Program-made: the position numbers and the translations under genes
In this document: positions 11,305-22,931 of the stretch, piece by piece
How positions within the stretch are numbered: position 1 is the first letter of the stretch
Layout of the letters: every line of letters starts with the position of its first letter
Assembly: GCF_007565055.1 (NCBI RefSeq)
Contig: NC_044568.1
Coordinates: 22,250,620 to 22,314,619 of the forward strand
DNA length: 64,000 nt
Direction of reading: 5' to 3'
From: Rhinopithecus roxellana
Lineage: Eukaryota; Chordata; Mammalia; Primates; Cercopithecidae
The notes under the pieces: generated by a model
Databases searched by the model: none
What the model was told of the DNA's origin: nothing
What the model saw: only the letters and a program-made list of their open reading frames with translations

Positions 11305-11492
11305 AGTGGCTTATAATTAACAGGGGCTTATTTCATGCTGAACCCTATGCTAAGCACTCCACATGCTTTCTTTTATTAATTTGCACACAGCCCTGTGGGT
11401 TTTCACTTATATTATTCCCATCTTATAGGTGAAGAAATTGAAGCTCTAAGAGGCTAAATAGCTCACTCAAGGTCATATGACTACTGTGATGA
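11305..11492 (-). mobile_element. MIR SINE
   Basis: 'gctaagcactccacatgctt', 'attcccatcttataggtgaa' and 'gctcactcaaggtcatatga' follow the reverse MIR order, with 'gaagaaattgaagctctaag' in the middle. Confidence 0.75.
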
Positions 11493-11499
11493 TCTTAGA

Positions 11500-12465
11500 G
11501 GTTTCATTTTAACAATTTGACTTTAAGGTGGGCGGCATGATTAGTGTAGCCTCTTTAACTATCTTCATTTTTATTTCCTGCTTTACCCCAGAGCCTCTTG
11601 ATTCTCCCTATGGCTTGATTCAAAGGCTTGGCTTTATTCTGCTCAAGACTCTAGAGGCAATGGATCTGGTACTGTACCTGCTTATATTAATAGGAAGGTG
11701 CCTGCCATGTTTCTCTTCCATAGAGACCATGGTTTGCAATTAAAGAGGCTGACTTTGTGCAAATGCCAGAACCCAGGCATTGAAATGTCCTGATGGAGAC
11801 AGCTTTGAAGTCACAAAAGAAATGCAGACCCCACTACCCCATTAGGATCATAAATCACTGCTCACCACAACCCATGTAAAGGGCCATGTTCTTCTCCCAT
11901 TCTGCAGCCATCCTGCCTGCAGGATGTCATTTTGGAAGCTTCATATGTTCTCCTAAGACAGACCTATTGCCATTTCTAAAATGATTCAAAATGCAGACTG
12001 CCCTTCGCCCCAACAAAAGAGTTCTAGAGATATTATTAGCCAAGGTGGTATCATAGGTAATTAGAGTCCAGCTCCCAGTGGGAGATACACTTTGAAGACA
12101 AGAAATCATTCGGATACTTGGTCCCAGTTTGTTTGCAAACATCCACCACTTGACTCTCTGCCTGAAATAACTCAGAAAAGAAGAAATTTTGAGATGAGAA
12201 GACAAAAGGCAGAAAGAAGATGGCAGGGCAGATGGAGATGTTTCATGCAAGAACTTTGGATGAAAAAGGAAACACTGAAAGTAAATATATACTCTAGCCT
12301 AAGGTTTCTGTCACTGAGTAAGAGAGAGTGGAGACATTCAAGGGGGCAGACCATACCACATCACTGCAGCCTGCTCTGGGCAACATCTCATGAGAGAGGA
12401 AACCCAATAGCTCAGGCAGAGGAAGAGCCCCCTGAGAGATCTAAGAAGCTCACTTTGGATTTGAA
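11500..12465. other. Unique sequence, nothing recognised
   Basis: No element assigned. Frames such as 12092-12472 (plus, 126 codons) are lysine/arginine-rich and have no recognisable family, start context or neighbouring exon. Confidence 0.4.
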
Positions 12466-12469
12466 GTTT

Positions 12470-12600
12470 TAGTTCAACTTCCATCTTCTGATACCACTTA
12501 CCAGCTGTGTGGCAGCAAGAAAATAATTTGATCTTTCAGCCTTTGTTTTTGCACTGAAAAGTGGAGACAAAATTCCCACCACCCCTACTCTCTCATTGCA
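12470..12600 (+). mobile_element. MIR-like fragment
   Basis: 'ataccacttaccagctgtgt' at the MIR core, followed by a degraded 'ttgatctttcagcctttg' and 'gaaaagtggagac'. Matches the plus-strand MIR centre. Confidence 0.55.
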
Positions 12601-13740
12601 GAGGCAGAGTGTTGGCAGATGGCCCTCCAGCACATGCTGTACAATTCTAGCTGTGACCTGGACTCCATCAGTCGCTGTGAACCTCTGTCTACACAGTCCT
12701 AAGTGTGGAAACACCTGGATATTTGGAACTGTGTGGATTTGCACCTTGCCATCCCCATCACCCTGACTCCTGTTTAGGGAGCCTTCCTGTGTGACAGTCA
12801 TTGGTTTCAGTGCATTAGAAGTAAAACATTCCTCCATTAACACAAAATCCTTCTGGTGTAGGCATTAATTATTGGATGATTGTAATAACCACCCTCCTCT
12901 CTCCCCTAACAACCCTGTTAGAGTAGCCTCCATCAGAGACACCTGCTTCTGAACTGTTTACTCGGCCCTTGGGATCATCCACATCCCAGCAACAGGGACT
13001 CAGGCTCTTCCACTTCCCTGAGGAGACAAGAGTGCCAAGACCTGAGAGAAGAAACCCAAGAGGAGGCTGGGGCTGGGGAGGGATCTGGAAGTCACCAACC
13101 ACTTGTGACAAACAAGCAAATAGAAACATAGAACAATCACTTGTCCAGCAGGAGGTAGATAAAAGATGAGAAGCCAGACACCCCCACTCCTGTGTCAGGC
13201 TGAATCCAAGCCCTCTGATGAGGGGAGAAAGCAAACGCACTCCAAAACTGGCAGGGATGTATTTCAAGAAGTGTTCATTCTTTTTTTTTTTTTTTTTTTT
13301 TTTAATAAAAAAAGAATTGTTCTTTTAATTTCTTTAACGCTAACAAAACTCCAAAGAAATGAGGAAAGAAGACATCCGCTGCTTGAGAAAGACTTCCATT
13401 TCCTAAGTCTCCCAGTTCCTTTTTACTCTGGGAAGATCTAATTTGATCTAGGCTTCCCGAATGCAGTCACACAGTGGGGACTGCGGAGATTGGGGCTCTG
13501 GCAGGGGGATCACAAGCAGAGCTTTTGTTTTGATCTCACTGCTTAGGTTAATGCATCGTGACTCCTCCACGGGCTGTTTCCCGGGACGCTGCTATCCCAC
13601 TGTCTGCTAGGGAAGAAAATGTCTTGTGAAAATAAATCACATGCAGCAGTATTTACAAATCCTGAGTCGGATTTCCACCCTGTCCAACAGGATGAGAATT
13701 TGACCCATTATTTACACCAGTAAGCTGAGAATGACATCAA
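12600..13740. other. Unique sequence with poly-T tract
   Basis: Repeat-poor DNA. A T run of about 24 bases followed by 'aataaaaaaag' lies at 13279-13313. I do not see an Alu or L1 body attached to it. Confidence 0.4.
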
Positions 13741-13749
13741 AAGCTCTCT

Positions 13750-13774
13750 CATTATCTCTGCAGGGGAGATAATG
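13750..13774. promoter_or_regulatory. Perfect 9-bp inverted repeat holding two GATA-type sites
   Basis: Arms 'cattatctc' (13750-13758) and 'gagataatg' (13766-13774) flank a 7-base spacer. Each arm contains TTATCT/AGATAA, the GATA-factor core, in convergent orientation. Sequence fact; binding is inference. Confidence 0.35.
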
Positions 13775-13859
13775 CGTTAAGTGCCTTTAATCTAAACATG
13801 TGACTTACAATAGAAATGTGTATCTACTCCTTCCACAAAGGAGAAAAGAAACAGCACTT

Positions 13860-14590
13860 ACTTCTATATGTAACAGACAGGACATCTAATTCTAAGCCTT
13901 GCTTCTAAATATCCGTGGATCCCATATCTCTATCGTTTCACTCGGAAATTCCTCTTGCCTTGGGGAAACAGGATGCATATCAAAGTCTAGGTAGAGAAAG
14001 AGCCCAAAATAGAGATGAAGGCACAGAGAAAACACCTTGGACACTTGGGAAACAAATACAGCATTCTTTATGTAGCCTGCAAAAACAGACTTGGTCTCCT
14101 TTCGCTCCATTCCTTTGTTTCCCACCGCACACCTGCCTCTGATCCTATCTCACAGGGATGGTCTAAGAACAGGCGAGAGAAAAGAAGTGAGGACGTTCCA
14201 CAAACTTTAAAATACTCACAGAGACACATCACTTTATCATGTTGCCACTCAGGTTCTTACAACATCTTAGGATCTGTCTTTTTTGGGCACCAGAAGAATG
14301 GGGTGGGAAGCATCTGGATGTGAAAGAGATGAAGTCCAGCCCGATTATTTCCCACCTCTGTGGCTTCTTAGGCAAAGCATGAACTGATTTGACTCTTGAT
14401 TTTCTCATCCATAGAATCGGCAAGTGCCTTCTTCCTTGCCATATGAAGCAAGTCCTCAATTAATGTCACTCGGCCTCATCGATGTGTCTATTCTAATGAA
14501 TTATAGTTTTCTCACCTGTAATAAAATTCACTGTAATTTAGCAGTGTTGAGTTTGTAGAGTGCTTGAAAATAATGACTTACTAATATATA
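13860..14590. other. Unique sequence, possible MIR remnant
   Basis: No firm element. 14335-14425 ('gattttctcatccatagaat') faintly resembles the MIR core, too diverged to call separately. Confidence 0.35.
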
Positions 14591-14604
14591 ATTCATATAT
14601 CATA

Positions 14605-14835
14605 AAGACCATGCTTTTTATTGACGTATAATATGTTACATATTTATTGGCCACATATGATGTTTTGTTGCATGCATAGAAAGTGTAATAAGCCTTTTAA
14701 AGTGTACAGTGTTTGTTGGTATGTTGTAAAGTTGTGCATGTATCACCAACATCTAATTTCAGAACATTTTCATTACTCCCCAAAAGCAACCTCATAGCCA
14801 TCAGCAGCTACTATTTTTAGAACATATTTTATTAA
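14605..14835 (-). mobile_element. L1M 3' UTR fragment
   Basis: Reverse old L1: 'catatgatgttttgttgcat' and 'gcatagaaagtgtaataa', then 'aaagtgtacagtg', 'gtgcatgtatcaccaacatc' and 'agaacattttcattactccc'. This is the usual order of L1M 3' UTR read on the opposite strand. Confidence 0.65.
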
Positions 14836-14859
14836 TCAACATCCTGCTATTCTTCAAGG

Positions 14860-15900
14860 TCTAAGAACTCTTCTCTAAAGTCCACAATGAGTTTTCTCTC
14901 TAACTTACAGTCAGAACCAAAGTGCTGGGCAATTGTCTAACCCGTTGCAGTTCCTGGATTGACACCTGACATCTTCCTGGCCTTCCCAAATAGATGGTAT
15001 GTTCTTGGAAAGCAACAACCATGTTTTCCATATTTTCTTTCTCCTCCAGCATCTCAGCTCATGGCTGAACATACAAGTAGGAATACACATGGGTACCAAC
15101 TGATTGGCCAATCGCCACCTCTTCCAAAGACCAGCATGTTTGTCGTGTCTGCTACTCTGAATTCTGATGCCTCCACAAGCTGTGAAGAATAATCGTGGAA
15201 CATGATCAGTCTCTCCATAGTATGTGCTGTTAATTTTTCATCTTAATGAACTGTCCAGTCGAGTTTAGCAACAGGAATGGTGATAAAAGCACAATAAAAA
15301 ATGTCTTATGCCTTGATACTGTCAGAAACCTTTTCCCTACAACATCCACACATAATTGAAATAAAATATCTCAATGGCTACAAACACCATTTGTCAAGAA
15401 TAAAGTGGAGTAAGTGCTATTTCAAAAATTCATACTAACAGGCTTCATAAACATGGATTATTGGAACGTTCTTCTGATTGATATCTACTCAAGCATTTTA
15501 AGCACATGGCTTTTATTCTCTGCGTTTGTTTGAGTGAAACCACTTTGGGTACCGAGCTACATGTCAGCTGCAATTTTCCAGAGTATTACAGATGCATGGC
15601 CTTTTCTGCTGGGAGATGGGTCAGGCAAGCCGGAGCAGCCCCAAAAGGCCCATGTTAATGCATGGACAGGGAAACCATTATGCAGCTGTTGGCTTCCCCA
15701 GAGTGGAGTGCTCCAGGCAATGACGCCCCTCGAATCTGAGTGATGGTCCAGGAGGAACTCAGAGAGAGAGATATCTGAAGATTCTGCTCATCCCAGCAGT
15801 GTGGAGGAGCCCAGGCTCCAGGCTTCTGTCCCAAACATACCAACCATTGTATTCCTGTCAACTCATTAGGGAAATGCTTAATAATTGGTTATTGGCGTAG
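14860..15900. other. Unique sequence, nothing recognised
   Basis: No repeat family recognised. 15530-15740 is moderately GC-rich with E-box-like 'cagctgttgg' but no other support for function. Frames of 60-77 codons are unremarkable. Confidence 0.4.
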
Positions 15901-15914
15901 TCATATTGGTTTAG

Positions 15915-16420
15915 TCATTAATTCAAGAAATGTTTATAGAGTGCTACTAGTATGGATGGCATTGCCCTTGGCATCCAGGACATAGGGGTGGATATGGCTG
16001 AGCAACTCTCTAAACTTCACGGGGCTTAGAATCTCATGGGGAAAACAGAAAATATAAAAATCAGCCATGAAATGAAATCGACATGATATTTACTAATTGT
16101 GATTGCTGCTGTGAAGAATTACACTGAATGAGGAAGTGTCCAATGACTGCAGGGTGGGTGGAGGATATAGCTTCAGAGGTTGTGAAGTCAGGAAAGGCCT
16201 CTCAAAAGGGGGCATTTAAGCTGAATCCTAAAAGATGAGAAAGAGCCAGGTGTGTGAGGAGACTTCCAAGACCTGGGGTTAGAAAGGGCTGGGTCTGCTC
16301 AAGGGGCAGCAATTGTCCAATGCAGCTGAGCGGATGGGCAAAGAGAGAGGTAGGGAGTGACTGTCTCAAGGAAAGCACTGGCAGCAAAATTTGGGTCTGG
16401 ATTTTATTCCAGTTAAAACA
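15915..16420 (+). mobile_element. Ancient LINE-like 3' sequence (family uncertain)
   Basis: 'aatgtttatagagtgctact', 'gacataggggtggatatggc', 'gtcaggaaaggcctctcaaa' and 'ggcatttaagctgaatccta' follow the order of a dispersed mammalian LINE 3' region. Same family as the copies at 6.6, 18.6 and 26.2 kb. Confidence 0.5.
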
Positions 16421-16439
16421 GGATGCAATAAATAGTTTA

Positions 16440-16890
16440 AAATAAGAACTGTAGAGAATTGCAAGAAAACTCCCACTTCACCCCTCCCTTGGACCTTATT
16501 CCAACCTGCTACAAATCAAATCTTGACCTGTCTCCTCTCTGTCTGATATTTTTCATTCAGCTTCTGATCCTGACAATGATTCCCACTGGTTTTTTCATCT
16601 GCACCTGAATCCTCCCTCTGCAAATCTATTGTGGACAGACATTCCAGCCCCTGTTCTCCTGTCTATCCCAAGTTCCTTGTAGCCCCAGCTTCACTCTGGG
16701 TCCTCCTCTAACAGGGTGGGAAAGCCTTTCAGACACTGCTACTGATTTCCTGAAAGCAATGTTTACTCTGCAAAGCAATCAGCAGGGCTCAGGTGATGGG
16801 AGGCTTCTCTTGCTACTCCATGTAAATGCTGAGGTGACCAGAATGCTCTGAAAGATGCATAATTTTAGTTCAGAAATAGGATTAATATCT
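16440..16890. other. Unique sequence, nothing recognised
   Basis: Pyrimidine-rich on the plus strand between 16470 and 16700; no family recognised. Confidence 0.4.
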
Positions 16891-16894
16891 GCCT

Positions 16895-17010
16895 TCAGAG
16901 TAGAAGTAATTTAAGTTCCCTGCAACCACACGTCCTTTTCTGTCTTGTTCACCACAGTGTCTTGGTACCTAGCATAGTGTTTAGCATCCCATGAATAAGC
17001 ATTCAGTGAA
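16895..17010 (+). mobile_element. L2 LINE 3' fragment
   Basis: 'ttctgtcttgttcaccacag', 'tcttggtacctagcatagtg' and 'aataagcattcagtg' match the L2 3' end (tgtcttgttcactgctgtatccccagcgcctagcacag ... gcgctcaataaat). Confidence 0.65.
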
Positions 17011-17084
17011 AACAATGGAGGGACAAATGAATCTTGTGTATTCATGCACAGACACAGGAAGGCTTGTTGCAAAATAAAGTTTGT

Positions 17085-17290
17085 CATAGGTTGGATCATC
17101 TGGGATACTGACTCTGAGATGGAGTTTAGCATGGGGATGTTTACTAGGGGGTACCCTTTGGAATAACACTTGGAGAAGAAAAGGGAGGGGAAGCAAAAGC
17201 AGACATAAAGAGAAGATGTGTGCTGCAGCCCAGCAACAGCCTCAGACCACCCTGCATCTGGGTGGGCTAAGATCATCTGGGCTAAGGATC
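17085..17290 (-). mobile_element. LTR-like remnant (tentative)
   Basis: Read on the minus strand, 'ccatctcagagtcagtatcc' and 'caacctatgaca' resemble the 3' end of an ERVL-class LTR. Diverged and not confidently classified. Confidence 0.25.
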
Positions 17291-17299
17291 GTCCTTCAA

Positions 17300-18575
17300 A
17301 ATAATCCCAAGAAAGCTGAGATGGCCAGCCTTTTACTGATCAGCCCTCCAATGTGAGTTGCCCTGGGAAAGAGCATGACTTTGGCTGAGGTGAAAGCTGC
17401 AAGTGAGGTCATCTGCCAAGAGCATTCCCAGTAGCTGGGACCACCAGAACTTCAGTGAACTGGGGAACTGGGTGGTGCATTGCAGTGTTCAGTACAGAAG
17501 CAATTCTACCCATGTTGGGATTTCCTGTTTCTTACAGTTCTTGATGCTTCCAAAATAGTAAAGGGAATGAAGTGATCTCTGCCTTAATTTAGGTTTCTTG
17601 TCCTGTGGTTTGATAGAACATTGGCATTGGTCTTGGAGGGAGGGGAGGAGTAGGATCCTGGCTCTGCCACATATTATGTGTGACTCTGGGCAGGGGACAA
17701 CTCTGTTTTCTAGGCTCTGCTTAACCTCTTTGGGCCTCATTTTATTCTTCTATGGAATGGGGTAGCTAATGTTCATTTCAAGAAATCAAAGTGGATAATG
17801 CACAAGGAAGCTCAGTGCAGTTTAAAGGGCTGTGCAGAAAAAGGGAGGGGAGGATCTTGTCCCTTTTGAAAATGGATGAGGAGCATTAGCCTAAGAGGGA
17901 GTGTCTGCCAAAGCTCTCAGCAGTGGAAGGCAGGTGGATGGAGACCATGCTCTCATTCCTGTGAAAGCCTGTTCACCACGCATGAGTATGCACTCCACAC
18001 ACTGCAATAGATGGCATGGTATTACACAGTCAAACTCTATTCTCAAGGATTTAACAAACTTGAAGACAACTAATTGGCAATGTGGTAACCCAGGAACATC
18101 AGTGTGGCTGCTCCATTAGGAACAGTAGGCGCAGTGCCCACAACACTTTTAGAGGATGCACAGCAATGTTTTAATTTCTTTTAAAATCAGAAGAAAACAA
18201 TGACCTTTCAGGGTAGAACGCTATATTCCTCTTTAAACCAAAATGGTCATAAACGGTAATTTTTAATTTTTTTAATGGAAAAGGGAGCTCATGAAGATAC
18301 ATATACCCAGGACTCATGGAAGTGATAGACACTGAGGAATCAAGGCACGCTCTACACAGAAGTAAAAAGTGACAAACTATCTCACAGGGTCTAGGAGCCC
18401 CTGCTGGAGGAGAAGATGCTTCTCTGCATACTCGGACAAATGGGGGCAGAGAAGAAAAACGTGTGCAAGGGAGTCAAGGTGTCAAACATCACAATGCGTT
18501 CAGGGCTACCAGCAGCACAATATGGACAGAGTTAAATGGGAGGGAGGGAAGGGAGGTTTCTGGGAGTAGGGCCTG
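17300..18575. other. Unique sequence, nothing recognised
   Basis: No element assigned with confidence. Minus-strand frame 17489-17740 and plus-strand frames 17901-18119 and 18369-18569 have no recognisable domain or splice context. Confidence 0.4.
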
Positions 18576-18579
18576 GATC

Positions 18580-18755
18580 AAGTGAGTCTTAGAATCCAGG
18601 CAAAGGACTTAGCAATTTATTCTGAGAGGGACTGCAAGCTTCTGAAGCTTGGGTTTTATACTGAAGCAACTTGATACAATTTGGATTTAGAGAAATAATG
18701 CTGCGGCTCAGTGGAGAAGGATTGGGGAAGAGAGAATAGAGCCGGACATGCTCCC
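18580..18755 (+). mobile_element. Ancient LINE-like 3' sequence (family uncertain)
   Basis: 'caaaggacttagcaatttat', 'tctgagagggactgcaagct' and 'ttggatttagagaaataatg' resemble the 'ggactttggattttattctgagtgagatgg' section of the same dispersed LINE seen at 15.9 kb. Confidence 0.45.
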
Positions 18756-18759
18756 ATGA

Positions 18760-19133
18760 GCCTGAGTTCCAGCCACCCTAGTGGGGCCTTGTGTGGGCAC
18801 CGGTTCCATTCCACACTGTGTCGAGGCTGGCATGGCAGGGACGTGTGCTCCGGCAGAAACCAGTGGCTAGATGAAACTACACAGAGGCTTTTACTTTCCT
18901 TGCCCAAAGAATGATGTAAATGGTTCAGGGCAATGAATCACCATCCTCCTAGGTCCATCTTTCAAGTGGAAATTCTGAAAAGTGGTTGGGAGTGTTAAGA
19001 GGTCCAAAATAGTATGTTATAGACAGAAATGTGATACTTCAGGAAACTTGCTAGACATTCATTTACAGAGGTATCTTCTCACAAACCCTTGGAAGAATGT
19101 GACCAAGTTTTTAAAAATTTGTTTCCCTCAAAA

Positions 19134-19168
<35 letters not shown>

Positions 19169-19640
19169 AACTGTTGCTATGGCAGCCTAACAGCTTTTGG
19201 AATGGTGCTTAAATTGTAAAAGAACCCCTAGAAAAGATAAACTCACTAGCCTCTCCACAAATTTTCTAAAGCTTCCAAATGGTAGCATCTGCCAGGTGTC
19301 TGGCTACAGTCTTCTAGATCCTCAGCAGACACATGTAATTGGTGGCAGATTTTAGTATAGCTCGTTCCCTTTACTTCCCTGATTTCTTTAATTGCCTTGA
19401 GCTCTGAGTCCCCCACTGCACAGAGGATAATTTGAGTTAGTAGCCAGGAAAGGAAATGGTAATTCTGTGGCTCAAGAATCACGTAGGGCCAGAGAGTATA
19501 GGCGGGGTCAGTAAATGTGTGTTTAATGTATGAATTAATTAACGAATGGCCAAGAAGTAATTCCTTGGAGATTCCACACCACCACCCTCACATTCAATTG
19601 CTTTCTTTGACTGAGACTGTCTATTTGTCTGTCACCCAGT
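18760..19640. other. Unique sequence with (TG)n repeat
   Basis: A run of about 13 TG units followed by TA steps lies at 19134-19168. Nothing else recognised. Confidence 0.45.
19134..19168. repeat. (TG)n(TA)n microsatellite
   Basis: 'gtgtgtgtgtgtgtgtgtgt' type run ending in 'atatatatg'. Purine-pyrimidine alternation throughout. Confidence 0.95.
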
Positions 19641-19757
19641 AGATCCTAGGGACCCAGTCTGCAAGGAACATGCACATATCTTGGCCTAGAGCATAAAAGA
19701 GTACCAAGGAGGCTTTCAGGAATTATTTGATGAGTTAGTGAATGAATGAATGAATAC
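19640..19757 (+). mobile_element. L2-like 3' fragment
   Basis: 'cacatatcttggcctagagc' then 'gatgagttagtgaatgaatg' and repeated 'aatgaatgaat', as in the L2 tail. Confidence 0.4.
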
Positions 19758-19759
19758 CA

Positions 19760-20435
19760 GAAAACAATCCTCTTAAGCCTGGGGCACATGACTACAAAAT
19801 CATAAGACACTGCCTTATTAAGTTACTTCCTGCTTGTCATGCTGTTCGAAGTCCCTCTCACTTTAAGTACAGACTATCCCTTGCCATGTAAAGCAGGGAG
19901 GAAATGCACAGGTAACCTGAGCAATGCTCAGGCGCTTTGATCTTCCAAAGGAGAGAATCCTACACCAGCCTTTGAGAAGCCCTGTTGACTCTGACAAGCT
20001 GAACAGAAGAGATAATGCTGTCTATATGGCTGGTTGTCGGAAGTGAAGTGATTAGATTTCAACTGGATTGCCTGTTACCATCTTGGACTACAGGGCCCAG
20101 AAGGCAAGTGCAGAGAGCACGCTCGCCTACCCAAGAAGTACTTGCTGAGCACTTGAGGAGGCAGAGAAAATCCTTTCCCAAAGATCAAGTGGCCCAAAGA
20201 GGGGCATCTCCATTCTAGGGATGGATCCCCATCCTGGGGGTGGATTTGCTGCTTGTGGGCATCTCAGGGAAACTGACAATGAGAGGAACATATTATCGAT
20301 TTCGAGAACATCTTTATCTCACTAAATCAGTGCTGGGGAGAGGAACTGCATTCCGGTCTCCAGGTAACTGACATCCAAGCTATACCTTGATTAGGGATTA
20401 AATCCATAAAATCATTGCATAGAACATGGCAAAAT
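19760..20435. other. Unique sequence, nothing recognised
   Basis: No repeat family or gene signature recognised. Confidence 0.4.
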
Positions 20436-20439
20436 GATT

Positions 20440-20562
20440 TTTTAAAATTCAGTGTCTCCAGATGAAGTGTACACACGAATTTACTGTGTTATTTGGGCAA
20501 CTTTTCTGTAGGTTTGGATAGTTTTAAAACTTAAAATTAAAAAGTTTTAAATAAATGAGTGC
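20440..20562 (+). mobile_element. L1M 3' end-like fragment
   Basis: 'gggcaacttttctgtaggtt' followed by 'aaaattaaaaagttttaaat' matches the very 3' end of an old L1M copy. Confidence 0.45.
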
Positions 20563-20613
20563 AAGGAAAACAAAGGAAAAAACTTAATAAATTTTTCCTT
20601 TTAAAATCGAGGT

Positions 20614-20926
20614 GGCTGGGCGCAGTGACTCAGGCTTGTAATTCCAGCACTTTGGGAGGCGAGGCTGGCAGATCACTTGAGGCCAGCAGCTCAAGACCAG
20701 CCTGGTCGATGTAACAAAACCCCATCTCTACTAACCATACAGAAAATTAACCAGCTGTGGTGGCACAAGCCTATAGTCCCAGTTACTCTGGAGGCTGAGG
20801 CATGAAAATCACTTGAACCTCAGAGACAGAAGTTACAGTGAGCCAAGATTGCACCACTGCACTCCAACCTGGGTGACAAAGTGAGATTCTGTCTCAAAAA
20901 AACAAATAAAATAAAATAAATAAATC
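20614..20926 (+). mobile_element. AluS-like, full length with target-site duplication
   Basis: Head 'ggctgggcgcagtgactcag', 'agaccagcctggtcgatgta' and 'gcaccactgcactccaacct', with a tail of AAATAAA units. The flanks 'aaatcgaggt' (20604-20613) and 'aaatcaaggt' (20922-20931) form a 9/10 target-site duplication. Confidence 0.95.
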
Positions 20927-20934
20927 AAGGTATA

Positions 20935-21136
20935 AAACAGTGTTTATAGCTGGGTGTGATCTATGTATACAAATGTGGGAGGAAGTAGCTATATGGATAT
21001 GTGTGTTTGTAACTGCCCAGAAACTGTCTGGAAGTCACACAGAAAACTGACAATAGTGGCTTCCAGGGAATGAAATTGAAGGCCTAGAGTATAGGAATTG
21101 AAGAAGACTTAATTCTCTGTAGACTCTTTTTCACCT
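20935..21136 (+). mobile_element. Possible old L1M fragment, interrupted by Alu
   Basis: 'ctgacaatagtggcttccag' and 'ctctgtagactctttttcac' recall an L1M 3' region ('aacagtggttatctctgg ... ttttctacaatgag'). It may continue at 21453-21540 beyond the Alu. Weak. Confidence 0.3.
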
Positions 21137-21452
21137 TTTATTTATTTGTTTATTTATTTATTTATTTATTTAGAGATGGAGTCTTGCTCTGTCACCAGGC
21201 TGGAGTGCAGTGGTGCTATCTCAGCTCACTGCAACTTCCGCCTCCTGGGTTCAAGAGATTCTTCTGCCCCAGCCTCCCAAGTAGCTGGGACTACAGGTGT
21301 GCACCACCATGCTCAGCTAATTTTTATATTTTTAGTAGAGACGGGATTTCACCATGTTGGCCAGGATTGTCTTGATCTCTTGACCTTGTGATCCACCCGT
21401 CTTGGCCTTCCTAAGTGATGGGATTATAGGCGTGAGCCACCAGGCCCAGCCT
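21137..21452 (-). mobile_element. AluS-like element
   Basis: Tail of (TTTA)n (21137-21171), then 'tctgtcaccaggctggagtg', 'cctcctgggttcaagagatt', 'cgggatttcaccatgttggc' and head 'gagccaccaggcccagcct'. The 63- and 81-codon frames here are the usual Alu translations. Confidence 0.95.
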
Positions 21453-21587
21453 CATCTTATAAATTTTAACCATCTTTATCTATTTTAACCATCTTAACTA
21501 TTTAAATGTATCTATCTAAGGATACATAAAAATAAAAACAAATTTGTCATGGGACATCCCACCTAGTAATGACAAATACTGACATAA

Positions 21588-21945
21588 CAACTGCTGTACT
21601 GTTCCCTTTGCCTGGAAAATCCTTCCTGGTCTTCTCCAGATAAATTCCTACTCATGATCAAGTCTAAACCCAGAGGTCACCTCCTCACTGAAGCTCTGCC
21701 TGATTTCCTCCAGTGAAGTCAGCCCCTCTGTGTTCTCACAGATCCAGGGAGCTGTCTAAAAGGAACTCTGTACCATGATTATTTGTTTGCCAGCCTGGCT
21801 CCATCACAAGAAGAGGGGTTCTTTGGAAGCAACAGTACAGTTTCATTGCTGTATTGATACATATGATTTATTATTGTATCACCAGCACCTAGTTCAACGC
21901 CTAACATAGGGATGGTTCTCAAGATGACTGATGAGTGAACACATC
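21588..21945 (+). mobile_element. L2 LINE 3' region
   Basis: Well-ordered L2: 'tttgcctggaaaatccttcc', 'cccagaggtcacctcctcac', 'gaagctctgcctgatttcct', 'attgtatcaccagcacctag' and 'gatgactgatgagtgaac'. Among the clearest ancient LINE matches in the window. Confidence 0.85.
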
Positions 21946-22329
21946 CAGAGTCTTTTCTCCTCTTGCCATTTTGCCCCTCACTCACTGGATACATTCAGTC
22001 GCATCCTGCTGCATTAGCCAGAACCAGCTAAGTCTCCTTTAAAACTCAAGTGGAGACTAGAATGTGAAGAAAGGGGAAATGCGTATACACTGTTAGTATG
22101 AATGCAGATTAATACAACCTCCATGAAAACAGTGTGGAGATTTTGCAAAGAATTGAAAATAGAGCTACCTTTCAGCCCAGCAATCCCACTACTGGGTATC
22201 TACTGAAGGGAAAAGAAATCATTATATCAAAAAAGGACCTGCACTCATGTGTCTATTACAACACTATTCACAATAGCAAAGTCATGGAATCAACCTCAGT
22301 GCCCATCAGAAAATGACAGGATGAAGAAA

Positions 22330-22850
22330 ATGTGGTGTATGTATGTGTGTATATATATGTGTGTACGTGTGTGTGTATATATACATATATGTGTGCATAA
22401 AATGTGGTATGTATGTGTGTGTGTATATATACATATACGTGTGCATAAAATGTGGTATATATGTGTGTTTATGTCTGTGTATCTATACATACGTGTATGT
22501 ATATATATACGCGTGTATAATATATACATATATGCACATATGTGTGTGTATATACATATATACACATAAAGAATGCATGTGTGTATACATGTGTGTGTAT
22601 ATATATTCCACATATATATGTGTGTATAGAGAGAACCTATGCATGTGTATATATACACACATATATACATATATACACATATATATGTGTGCATAAGTAT
22701 ATATGTGTGTATATGTGTATATATGTATATATAGACATACATATGTATTTATGTGTGCATATATGTATATCTATACACACATACATTCTCTTTATACACA
22801 CACATATATGTAGAATATACATACACACACACATATATACACACACATTA
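22330..22850. repeat. Long (TG)n/(TA)n/(CA)n complex microsatellite
   Basis: About 520 bp of almost uninterrupted purine-pyrimidine alternation made of TG, TA, CA and CATA units. It sits at the L1 position where 'tgtggtatatatacaca' occurs, so it probably grew from that motif. The open frames of 65-148 codons on both strands here are Y/I/C/V/H-rich repeat translations, not genes. Confidence 0.97.
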
Positions 22851-22931
22851 TGTTCTTTTTTATGGCTGTATAGTATATTATGAAATACTACACAGCCACA
22901 AAGAATACTACACGGTCATAAAAAAAGAATG
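22851..22931. repeat. Inverted and direct duplication of one L1 segment
   Basis: 22851-22876 reads as the reverse complement of the L1 piece 'atactatacagccataaaaa'. Direct-orientation copies follow at 22885-22905 and 22905-22931. One inverted and two direct copies lie at the 3' edge of the microsatellite. Confidence 0.75.

Noticed and set aside
13279..13313. Poly-T followed by AATAAAA as an Alu or L1 tail
   Set aside because: No Alu or L1 body lies on either side, so I list it only as a simple tract.
22249..22883. Several open frames up to 148 codons on both strands
   Set aside because: They translate TG/TA/CA microsatellite inside an L1; residue content (Y, I, C, V, H, T) follows from the repeat.
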